Source: Prorocentrum cordatum
Taxonomy: Eukaryota; Sar; Dinophyceae; Prorocentrales; Prorocentraceae
Assembly: GCA_963575745.1 (NCBI GenBank)
Contig: CAUYUJ010014173.1
Location: 192,419 to 256,418 of the forward strand
Direction: 5' to 3'
DNA: 64,000 nucleotides
Numbering within the stretch: position 1 is the first letter of the stretch; every line of letters begins with the position of its first letter. The notes beneath the pieces were generated by a model that worked only from the letters and a program-made list of their open reading frames with translations, searched no databases and had not been told where the DNA came from. The position numbers and the translations under genes are program-made. Of the stretch, positions 43,211-52,763 are shown in pieces.

Positions 43211-44085
43211 TCTGGCTGACCCCCGTTTGCATTGACCCCCGTCTCAAGGCTCCCGAGGCTACCACTTGTTGAGCTCTCCAGCGATGTGCAGCAAAATCGC
43301 GTCGCACGCCGGCCGAGAACACAAACACATATTGCGTCCGCACGTGTGGCGAAGACGCTCCGGACCAGCAGCCGTGAAGTCCCAGATGAGGGGCGGTCTC
43401 AACGAGCGAGCAAAAACATAGGGCGATATACAAACGAGACATGCAAGCGACCAGCAACATTGACACAACCTCAATGAATTTCACCATTCCCCCCCTTGCC
43501 AGTCTGGTTTTCTACGTGGACCCAGGAAGATTGAACATGCAGGATTGCCGCATTGACCCCTTCAGACTGATAGGTCCCAAGGTCGCCCTCGCACTCTCGA
43601 TCCCTAACAATGACTCATCGGCGCGCTCTCGTTCACAGCTCATCACACACAGCAGCGCCGTGAGAAAATCACTCCTCATCCAGGGCAACGAGGTTCGCGT
43701 GAGAGGCGATACCTCAATACACGAGTCAACAAAAAATAGCCTGAGCCGCAACGCTCTTGGTCGGCCCCCCCCACCTCTCTCTCTCTCTCTCTCTCTTTCT
43801 CTTTCTCTCTCTCTCTCTCGTTTTATCTTGTGTTGTGTTTCTCTCTCTCTCTCTCTCTCCCAACGCACACGCAACAAAGAGTGGATGGAAGGGGGCAGCG
43901 GTTCCCCCCCCCCCCACCCTCCATGCACACGAGCAGAGGAGGATACGAGACGGGAGCAATGGTTGTTTTCTCGCCCCCCCTCTCTTTTAACTACTTTTGG
44001 GGAGACGTATGACAACTTACCCGCATAACAAGCAACATATTCATACACAACGAAAAATCAGAACCGTTAAATTACGCATGATTCA
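43211..44085. other. Unassigned sequence with (CT)n
   Basis: (CT)n runs at 43777-43820 and 43842-43860. A short plus frame (43441-43790) is open upstream of them but unrecognised. Confidence 0.5.
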
Positions 44086-44540
44086 TGTGTATGCGCGCAC
44101 ATACATGCAAGTGCAAGTGCATATCCATGTGTAACACGTGCGTATGCACATATATACATATACCTATGTATGCGTACGTACGTGACGTACGTGTATGCGT
44201 ACGCAAACATATGAATGTTCACAGACATCCAGAGCTAGACGTGCACGATTATGAACAATTACGCCATTGTGCCATAGATCTACCTGTAGCTACCACTCGC
44301 GTGCCTACAGATATGTATGTACATATAGGTCCGTATACCAAACGGTCGTTCGATCTACCAATGTATATACCAATATACCCAACGAATCCGTTATCTATAC
44401 TGACGATGTCAATGTACATGTATAGATGTACGTTTCACTCAGCCACATACATATGCATTACCTATACCTGTTGGTTTGTACAAGCACCTGGATATCTATA
44501 TCAGCATATGATATACATATACTTACGTAGGCCGAACACC
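44086..44540. repeat. Degenerate TACATATG/TGCGTACG array
   Basis: Dense alternating words such as ACATATACATATACC, GTATGCGTACGTACG and CTATACC. Low-complexity alternating purine-pyrimidine DNA, not coding. Confidence 0.7.
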
Positions 44541-44660
44541 TTGTTTTTGAGCCCCAAATGTCGGCAGCGACGCGCCGTTCAGCTGAGCGGATACATGTAG
44601 CGTTCTGTGCGGCTTGAGGCATGCCATATGTTATGGGGGGACATGCGGGAGTTCGCCGAG

Positions 44661-44800
44661 CCCGCTGTGGCGCTCGAGCAACCTGATGTTCTGAGAGGAT
44701 TTTCGGGTGATGGCCACGCCCGCTGTGGCGCTCGAGCAACTACATGTGATGGGAGTGGTTGAGGGAGGTGGCCAGGCCCGCTGTGGTGGTCGAGTTTCCG
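44661..44800. repeat. 58-bp tandem repeat, three copies
   Basis: CCCGCTGTGGCGCTCGAGCA occurs at 44661 and 44719 and, diverged, at 44777, exactly 58 bp apart. Confidence 0.9.
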
Positions 44801-44829
44801 ATATTGACACTTTGCTTGTGTGTCCTCGT

Positions 44830-45070
44830 GATCCCCGTTCTCTCTCTTCCCTCCTTCCACTTCCCTCCCTCCTCCCCCCACCAACTCCTCCCTCTTCTCT
44901 CCTCCTTCCGCATCCTTCATCCCCCCTCCTCCCCTCTCTTCCTCTCTCCCCCCCTCCTCCCTGATTGTGCCTCCTCTATCTTCCCTCCTCCCATCCCTTC
45001 TCCCTTCCTCCCCCCTCCTCGTGCCTCCTCCCTCCTCCTTCCCCTCTCCGACCTGGGAAGGCCCCCCTCC
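44830..45070. repeat. CCTCCC pyrimidine tract
   Basis: Imperfect CTCC, CCTCCT and TTCCCTCC words across the segment. Confidence 0.85.
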
Positions 45071-46380
45071 CCCGTAGAACCAAAACCTTGGTCAGCAGAT
45101 CCACACTTCTGGGGGTAGCCTGATTATTCACGTGCTGTGCCCCGCGGTTTCCGTTTCCCATGGGCCCGGGACGTTAATAACTATAATATTTCAATTTTCG
45201 GAAAATAAATGGACCCATGGATTTTCATAAACGGGAAATTGAATCCGCACAAGACAAGAATAGGATCCACGACATTGTCGCACACCCGAACAGGGATCAA
45301 TTTGGATCCACTGGTGTTCTCATGTGTCTAACCCGAGAGGAACAACGTTGGGCCTGAGAATGGATATATATATATATGTGTGTTCACACCTATATCTGTG
45401 TGCACATCGGTATACGTGTGCATGAACCTTTGTAGTCCATCAAAATTCAAACCCAGGTGCAAATCACACAAAAATACAATTTGTACACCAAGAAAGTTGT
45501 GAAATGCCCACAATCGAAACCACCACGTAAATCCCAAGTCGAGAAGAATTCTGTGATACATTCGTACACGTAGATTTGATGCGTCACACTTTCATTCGAA
45601 TGTGTGAATCACCTACGCAAGGAATTGTACTGCAGACCCCTGCACAAGCACAACACTAGCGATTGAACAGAGCCCATACGAGTTGCCGTACGAGTACCCG
45701 CAACGTACCCGTACGAGTTGCATCATGTGACATTAAACAACTATCCCAAACTTGCATGGACAGCGACAGCGTAGACGCCGCCACTTGCCGTGCGAACTAT
45801 ATGGAAGGCGCCGCGCGCGTTGAACGACTCGCTGGACAACAACACAGAGGCGAGGACTGAGGCCCCAGGCTCGAAGAGGAAATGGGAGTGGGAACGAAGG
45901 GCAGGAGGAGGACGCGAGGGCAGCCGAAAAGTCAACGCGGCAGCAGCGGGGAGACGGTGAAGGAGGACTGGGGCGGCAACGAAGGAGGCGCGACGAGAAG
46001 AAAAGTTGCACTTTTTTGTCAATGGCGCGCTAGCCATGCAGCGCGGCCCGCGCAATGTCGTTTTGGCGCTCCACAAGATCAGGTCAGTATAGTTGGTGCA
46101 AGAAGCCAGCTTCTCCGCCTGTTTCCAAACGCCAAGTCTGCGGGGGGCCCGCGGGCAAGGAAACCAAGAGGGGGGGCGCGTATCATCAACAGGTTTTGCG
46201 TCATCGCCCTGGACAGCATCTAATGGAGATGTAGCCAAAGGTCGTTCATTTTATTCCTGTATTTGAGCCCGGCGCCGACAATGACTCCGCGGTGAATGGT
46301 CCAGCCCTGGCAGGCCGCGGATGTCAGGACCTCGGCATGAGTTTGCGTAGCGCGTCATGTCGGTGGACCCCCCGAAATAC
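45071..46380. other. Unassigned sequence with degenerate AT-richer repeats
   Basis: 45180-45600 is less GC-rich and has loosely periodic GGATCCAC/GATCAA words, resembling the reverse complement of the 27-bp degenerate array near 47475. No gene is supported. Confidence 0.45.
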
Positions 46381-47150
46381 CTCGAAAGCGGCGACGGTTT
46401 CGCAGTCCGCGACGCCCGAGGGATGGCGAGGTCGAATCTGAATCTGCGCCTGGTGCCCACGATGCTGCCCCCCTAAAAGATCTCGAAAGTGGCGGCAGTT
46501 CCCCTGTTCGCAGCTCCCCAGCGCTGGCGAAGTCTAGTCTGAATCTGCGCCTAGACCCATCATGTTGCCCCCCACAGAAGCCTTCCAAAGTGGCGACCAC
46601 TTCGCAGTTCGCAGTCCCCGGAGATGACGAGGTCTAATACGAATCTGCGCCTGGTACCCACTATGCTGGCCCCCAATCAGCCCTCCAAAGTGGCGACGGT
46701 TTCGCAGTTCGTAGCTCCCCAGGGATGGCGAGGTCGAGTCTTCATGTACAGCTGGTACCCACTTTGCTCCCCCCCAAGCTGCCCTCGAAAGTGGCGACAG
46801 TTCCGCTGTTCGCAACCCCACAAGGCTGGCGAGATCTAGCATGAATCTGAGCCTGGTACCCATCATACTGCACTCGAAAATGATGACTGTTTCGCAGTTC
46901 GCAGCCCCCTAAGGCTGGCGAGGTCTGGTCTGAATCTGCGCCTGGTACCCACCACGCTGCCCCCCACCGGCACTCGAAAATGGTGACGGCTTCGCAGTTC
47001 GCAGCCCCCCATGGACGGTGCCCCCAGGGATGGCGAGGTCTAACATGAATCTGGGCCTGGTACCTACTGTGGTCCCCCCCCCCTTTTTCAGCATGGCCAC
47101 AATTTCGGATTTCGCAGCTCCCCAGCGATGGAGAGGTCACGTATGACGGC
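46381..47150. repeat. 101-bp satellite, about eight copies
   Basis: Units start at CTCGAAAGTGGCGACGGTTT and contain TTCGCAGTTCGCAGC, GGATGGCGAGGTC, TGAATCTGCGCCTGGTACCC and TGCTGCCCCCC. The GCGA of the centre falls at 46426, 46527, 46627, 46728, 46829, 46918, 47033 and 47131. Two of the later units differ by deletion and insertion (89 and 115 bp). Confidence 0.95.
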
Positions 47151-47474
47151 GAGGTCGGAGGCAGGCTGCCAGGAAGGGGCGAGGTAAGAGGCAGGAGAGA
47201 AGAGGAGGAGGGAGGAAAGGAGGAGGGAGGCAGGAGAAGGAAGAGGAGGAGAAGGTCGCGACCGCAGTGCTCTATCCAAGCAGAAAGCCCAACGCAGGAG
47301 GGTCGGGGAACAAACAAAAACGTGACACATGTATGTTGTTTTGTGTGTTGTTCATTTCTTCCCCCCGCTTCCACCCCCCTGGAAAAACAAACAAATATAA
47401 CCCCAACAACAACAAGTTTGGTGTGTTGTTTATTGTCGGTTTCCTCCCGAACCTTCCCCCGCGCCCTTTGACAG
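47151..47474. other. Unassigned spacer
   Basis: GGAGGAG-type purines at 47195-47255 and AACAAC words at 47390-47415. No gene. Confidence 0.5.
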
Positions 47475-47700
47475 GGAATCCTTGTGTGAGCGATTTGCCA
47501 CTTGATTCTTATTGTATAAACTGCACTTGAGGTCCTATTGCAGGGCTGTGCAATCGAACTCCTGTTGCGGGGGTTTCATACACTGAGTCCCATCGGGTGG
47601 CTGGAAACTGAAATCATTATGTCTGGCTTTGCAGTCAGGTTCCTCTTCTAGCGGATTGACAAAGTATCCTCTTATGTGAACTACGCATAAAAGCCATGAT
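47475..47700. repeat. Degenerate 27-bp tandem array
   Basis: Successive segments of 25-30 bp start with (A/G)(A/G)TCC or ATTCT followed by TATTG/TTGTG and GGG: for example AATCCTTGTGTGAGCG, GGTCCTATTGCAGGGC, ACTCCTGTTGCGGGGG and AGTCCCATCGGGTGGC. The same pattern flanks the GT array (48270-48420 and 50335-50440). Confidence 0.6.
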
Positions 47701-48269
47701 GCTGCATCATACCACAGTTCATTTTGTAGACCATCGGAGGCTGGGGGGTGAGATCGCAGTGGAACGGAGAGCCCCCCCCACCAGGAAATCGGTGTCGGTC
47801 TCGTGTTCGTTTCGTGCGTGCGGGCGAGGCGACGCTGCGCGGACGCGCGGAAAGCATGACCCCGCCGTGGCCAGGGCGACTCGGATGCAGCGGACCGGCA
47901 CTCCGCTCCCTGTGGGCGCACGGTGGCTCGGGGTGTCCCACCGTGGTGTCCTGCGGTGTCCCGTGGGTGTCCCGCTGGTGCTCCGTCGGCGGTGGCTGGC
48001 GGCGGCCTGGTGGTGTCCCGCCGTGGTATCGATAGTGAAGTCGCCAGTGAGATCGGTGATGCGATCGCTGGAATGGGACGGAGAGTGAAATCAGAAGTGA
48101 GATCGACAGTGAGGTTGATTGTGACAGTGGTTGTGAGATGCACAGCGGGGACGACTGTGACATTACATCGCAGCGCATAGTCATCACGCATCGTCACTGA
48201 CTCGAGGGTGCGTCACCAGCATCGTCGTCATCACATCAGCCACATTTGCTAGCAAGTGGATCTTCCCCC
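47701..48269. other. Unassigned sequence with TGTCCC(G/A) and GTGA(G/A)AT words
   Basis: Loose repeats of GGTGTCCCG at 47930-48025 and of GTGAGATCG at 48035-48140. No domain was recognised. Confidence 0.45.
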
Positions 48270-48420
48270 CACACACTCCAATCTCCTTATTACCCAAAGG
48301 GGGGCCGTATAGGTATATGCATAGATTCCCATTGTGCGGATTGCGCTCCACATGGAATCCTCTTTGTGGGGCTGTACACTACGACTCCTTGTGTGGGGGA
48401 TGTGCATGTTGATTCCTGGC
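48270..48420. repeat. Degenerate 27-bp array, second block
   Basis: ATTCCCATTGTGCGG, AATCCTCTTTGTGGGG, ACTCCTTGTGTGGGGG and ATTCCTGGCGTG occur at 28- to 31-bp spacing, then lead into the GTGTGC array. Confidence 0.6.
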
Positions 48421-48800
48421 GTGTGCGTGTGCGTGTGCGTGTGCGTGTGCGTGTGCGTGTGCGTGTGCGTGTGCGTGTGCGTGTGTGTGCGCGTGCGCGT
48501 GCGCGTGCGCGTGCGCGTGCGCGTGCGCGTGCGCCTGCGCCTGCGCGTGCGCGTGTGCGCGCGCGCGCGCGGGCGCGCGGGGCGCGGGCGGGCGGGCGTG
48601 CGGGGCGGGCGCGCGGGCGGGCGGGCGGGCGGGGTGTGCGCGTGTGCGCGTGTGCGCGTGTGCGCGTGTGCGCGTGTGCGCGTGTGGGCGTGTGCGCGTG
48701 TGCGCGTGTGCGCGTGTGCGCGTGTGCGCGTGTGCGCGTGTGCGCGTGTGCGCGTGTGCGCGTGTGTGCGTGTGCGCGTGTGCGCGTGTGCGTGTGTGCG
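48421..48800. repeat. (GTGTGC)n then (GTGTGCGC)n array
   Basis: A 6-bp unit GTGTGC (48421-48485) passes into GTGCGC (48485-48545), a GGGC-rich interruption (48560-48635), then an 8-bp unit GTGTGCGC to about 48800. Confidence 0.95.
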
Positions 48801-49490
48801 CGTGTGCGCGTGTGGGCGTGTGGGCGTGTGGGCGTGTGGGCGTGTGGGCGTGTGGGCGTGTGGGCGTGTGGGCGTGTGGGCGTGTGGGCGTGTGGGCGTG
48901 TGGGCGTGTGGGCGTGTGGGCGTGTGGGCGTGTGGGCGTGTGGGCGTGTGGGCGTGTGGGCGTGTGGGCGTGTGGGCGTGTGGGCGTGTGGGCGTGTGGG
49001 CGTGTGGGCGTGTGGGCGTGTGGGCGTGTGGGCGTGTGGGCGTGTGGGCGTGTGGGCGTGTGGGCGTGTGGGCGTGTGGGCGTGTGGGCGTGTGGGCGTG
49101 TGGGCGTGTGGGCGTGTGGGCGTGTGGGCGAGTGGGCGTGTGGGCGTGTGGGCGTGTGGGCGTGTGGGCGTGTGGGCGTGTGGGCGTGTGGGCGTGTGGG
49201 CGTGTGGGCGTGTGGGCGTGTGGGCGTGTGGGCGTGTGGGCGTGTGGGCGTGTGGGCGTGTGGGCGTGTGGGCGTGTGGGCGTGTGGGCGTGTGGGCGTG
49301 TGGGCGTGTGGGCGTGTGGGCGTGTGGGCGTGTGGGCGTGTGGGCGTGTGGGAGTGTGGGCGTGTGGGCGTGTGGGCGTGTGGGCGTGTGGGCGTGTGGG
49401 CGTGTGGGCGTGTGGGCGTGTGGGCGTGTGGGCGTGTGGGCGCGTGGGCGTGCGGGCGTGCGGGCGTGTGGGCGTGTGGGCGTGTGGGCG
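48800..49490. repeat. (GTGTGGGC)n 8-bp satellite
   Basis: About 85 near-perfect copies of the 8-mer GTGTGGGC with only isolated changes (49131, 49353, 49441-49465). Because 8 is not a multiple of three, all three plus frames read the same 8-residue repeat and all are open. Confidence 0.98.
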
Positions 49491-49845
49491 TGTGGGGGTG
49501 GGGGTGGGTGGGTGTGGGGGGGGGGTGTGTGAGAGTGGGGGTGTTGGGTGTGGGGGGGGTGGGGTGTGGGGGTGGGTGGGGGTGTGGGGGTGGTGGGGGG
49601 GTGTGGGGGGGGGTAGGGGGGGGGGGGGGGGGAGGGGGGGGGGGGGGGGGTGGGGGTGGGGGGTGGGGGGGGGGTGTGGTGGGGGGGGGGTAGGGTGTGG
49701 GGTGGGGGTGGTGGGTGGGTGGGGTGGGTGTGTGGGGGTGTGGGTGGTGGGTGTGTTGGGGGGGGGGGGGGGTGTGTGGGGGGGGTGGTGGGTATGGGGA
49801 GGCGGGGGTGGTGGGGGTGGGGTGGAGTGGTGGGGGGGGGAGCGG
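49490..49845. repeat. G-run region
   Basis: G runs of 5 to about 17 separated by T, GT or A. Every strand position is G-rich, so intramolecular G-quadruplexes are very likely on the plus strand. Confidence 0.95.
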
Positions 49846-50000
49846 CTGCGGCGGGCCGTGCGCGGGCGGGCGGCGGCGGCGGAGCGGCGGGCGGGCGGGC
49901 GGGCGTGCGTGCGGCGGGGTGCGTGCGGCGGGGCTGCGGGCGTGCGGCGGGCGAGAGCGTGCTGCGTCGGTGCGTGCGTGAGTGCGTGCGGCGTGCGTGC

Positions 50001-50032
<32 letters not shown>

Positions 50033-50278
50033 CTGTGTGTGTGTGTGGGTGTGGGTGTGTGTGTGCGGGTGCGGGTGCGGGTGCGGGTGCGGGTGCGGGT
50101 GCGGGTGCGGGTGCGGATGCGAGTGCGTGTGCGTGTGCGTGTACGTGTGCGTGTGCGTGTAAATGTGTGCGTGTGCGTGTGCGTGTGCGTGTGCGTGTGC
50201 GTGTGCGTGTGCGTGTGCGTATGCGCGTGTGCGTGTACGCGTGTGCGTGTGCGTGTGCGTGTGCGTGTGTGTGTGTGT

Positions 50279-50311
<33 letters not shown>

Positions 50312-50333
50312 CGTGTGGTTGTGTGTGTGTTAC
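49845..50333. repeat. GGGC, (GT)n and (GTGCGG/GTGCGT)n array
   Basis: CGGGCGGGCG-type units to 49990, (GT)n at 50005-50062, GGGTGC hexamers at 50065-50115, then GTGTGC hexamers to 50330. The array ends as it began, in GTGTGC units next to the degenerate 27-bp sequence. Confidence 0.95.
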
Positions 50334-51090
50334 AAGTCGAATCCTGTTCTGCTGCTTTACCATCGAGCTTCTGTGGGCGATTCCCACATTGATCTACATT
50401 GTAAGGCGTTCGCAATTTGAGCTCAAGTATGCGGGTATTCGAAACGATGTTCGGAACAACACACCACCAAACAACAACGCAAATCAAGCGCAACGGCACG
50501 AACCCCCCAGGAGGCTTCAATGAACCTTCAAAAAGGCTCGCGAGAGGCCCCCAGAGGCCCCCAAGGAGGGGGGAGAGCCGAGGTGGAGAGCGAGGGAGGA
50601 CAGGAGAGTCCAAACTCGAACCGACAAGTCGCATCGGAAATCGAAATGAATCGGATCAGCGGAAATCGGCAACCTCGCTGGGAGAGGTCGAATCGGCGGA
50701 CATCGGTAGGCTAGCATGCCTCCATCAGGGCATCCGAGTCCACATCGGCATCCGAAGCCGAAGCGGAGGACTCGAAGAGAGCCCCAAGGAGGAGGAGGAG
50801 GAGGAGAAGGAGGAGGAGGAGGAGCAGGAGGAGAAGGAGCAGGAGGAGGAGGAGCAGGAGGAGGAGGATGGGGGGGAGGGTCAGAGGGGGGGGGGGCGCA
50901 GGGGGGGGGAGGACAGCCAGAGAGGCAGGGGAGGCCCCTGGGTGGGTCCTCCTGCGCGGCCGCGGCCGTGCCGCTGGCGCCGCCGAGGCCCGCCGCGAGC
51001 GGGAGCCAGCCTCGGGCGGCGCGGCGAGACTCCCGTCCCGACCAGGCGGGGGAGGGCCGGCGGCGGGGGAGGGGGGGAGTCACGAGGATC
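50334..51090. other. Spacer: 27-bp degenerate units then GGA-rich sequence
   Basis: 50335-50440 continues the degenerate 27-bp pattern. 50520-50570 has GAGGCCCCCA words. GGA-rich runs lie at 50791-50870. No gene is supported. Confidence 0.5.
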
Positions 51091-51149
51091 GTCAGCATCA
51101 GCAGCACCACCATCGACATCGCCATCAGCATCACCACCACCACGACCAC

Positions 51150-51230
<81 letters not shown>

Positions 51231-51440
51231 AAACATCATCATAAGCATCACCATCATCACCATCAGCATCACCATCATCAGCATCATCAGCATCAACATC
51301 ATCATCGTCCTGGTCATCAGCATCAGCATCATAATCAGCAGCATCAACGTCCTCAGAATCATTCTCCTGATCCTCACCAGCCTCCTCCTCACGATAATAT
51401 TCATCTGCATCACCATCATCGTCAGCATCATCCACATCAA

Positions 51441-51476
<36 letters not shown>

Positions 51477-51928
51477 AATCATCGTCGTCAACGTCGTCAT
51501 CGCCAGCAACAGCCAGCCGCACCTCTCTTGGCATTAGTATTATCATAACCATCAACGTCACGAACCTGATCATTCATGTTCGTCACCATCACCATCACCA
51601 TCACCATCAGCAAAATCGTCGTATCATGATCATCGTCGTCGCCATCGTGGTCAACATCAGCATCACCACCACCACCACCATCATCGTCATTATGATCATT
51701 ATCGCCATCACCATCGTCAACATCATCTTCGCCGTCATCGCCATCGCCATCATAATCAGCATCACCACTACCACTACCACCACCATCATCACCAGCATCA
51801 CCATCACCATCATGTTCAATATCATCATCACCACCACCACCATCATCATCATCATCGCCAGTATCATCATCAATCCGATCATCATCATCAGCATCATCAG
51901 CAGCAGCATCATCATCATCACCACCTCC

Positions 51929-51993
<65 letters not shown>

Positions 51994-52098
51994 TGTCATC
52001 GTCATCGTCTGCGTCATCATAAGCATCACCATCATCACCATCATCATCACCATCATCAGCATCATCAGCATCAACATCATCATCATCGTCCTGGTAAT
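51091..52098. repeat. (CAT/ATC)n compound tract, about 1 kb
   Basis: CAT, CAC, GTC and CAG triplets with pure CAT blocks at 51150-51230, 51440-51475 and 51945-51960. All six frames are open for long stretches. Confidence 0.97.
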
Positions 52099-52290
52099 CA
52101 TGGTTTGAGTGTGCACCGGCATCGAGACTGGTACCCGAGCACCCTCGAGGAGGGGAGGGCGAACGCACGGAGCGGCACGGCGCGCAGGACGGCAGCACGG
52201 AGGGGGCCCGGGGCCCAGCCCCCTGCAAGGGGTTGCCGCAGTGGGGGCCTGCAGGGCGGCACGCGCGGAGCCACCTTCCAGGGCCTGCAC

Positions 52291-52317
52291 GGCTCCCCCC
52301 GGGGCCGTGGGCGACTG
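52291..52317. repeat. Left unique flank of the LINE-2 target
   Basis: TCCCCCCGGGGCCGTGGGCGAC is matched at 20 of 22 positions by 63359-63379, where it borders an uninterrupted (GGA)n tract. Confidence 0.8.
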
Positions 52318-52321
52318 ACTC

Positions 52322-52733
52322 GAGGAGAAGGGGATGGAGGAGGAGGAGGAGGAGGAGGAGGAGGAGGAGGAGGAGGAGGAGGAGGGAGGAGGAGAGGAGG
52401 AGAGGAGGAGGAGGAGGAGGAGGAGGAGGAGGAGGAGGAGGAGGAGGAGGGAGGAGGAGGAGGAGGAAGGAGGAGGAGGAGGAGGAGGAGAGGAGGAGGA
52501 GGAGGAGGAGGAGGAGAGGAGGAGGAGGGGAGGAGGGAGGAGGAGAGAGAGCAGGAGGAGGAGGAGGAGGAGGAGGAGGAGGAGGAGAGGAGGAGGAGGG
52601 GGAGGAGGAGGCGGGGGAGGAGGAAGGGAGGAGGAGGAGGAGGAGGAGGAGGAGGGGGAGGACGAGGAGGGGGAGGAGGAGGAGACGAGCGTAGGGGGGC
52701 GGAGGAGGAGGAGGAGGAGGAGGAGGAGCGAAC
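52322..52733. repeat. (GGA)n tract at the 3' end of LINE-2
   Basis: About 410 bp of GGA with interruptions. On the minus strand LINE-2 passes straight from its short 3' UTR into (TCC)n; there is no poly(A). Confidence 0.95.
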
Positions 52734-52763
52734 GACGCGCTGAAGGGGGCGCGTGTCCGCGGG

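Noticed and set aside
48246-50634. Very long ORFs of 428-751 residues on both strands
   Set aside because: All are translations of 6- and 8-bp GT/GC repeats; the 8-bp unit gives the same VGVWACGR-like octapeptide in every plus frame.
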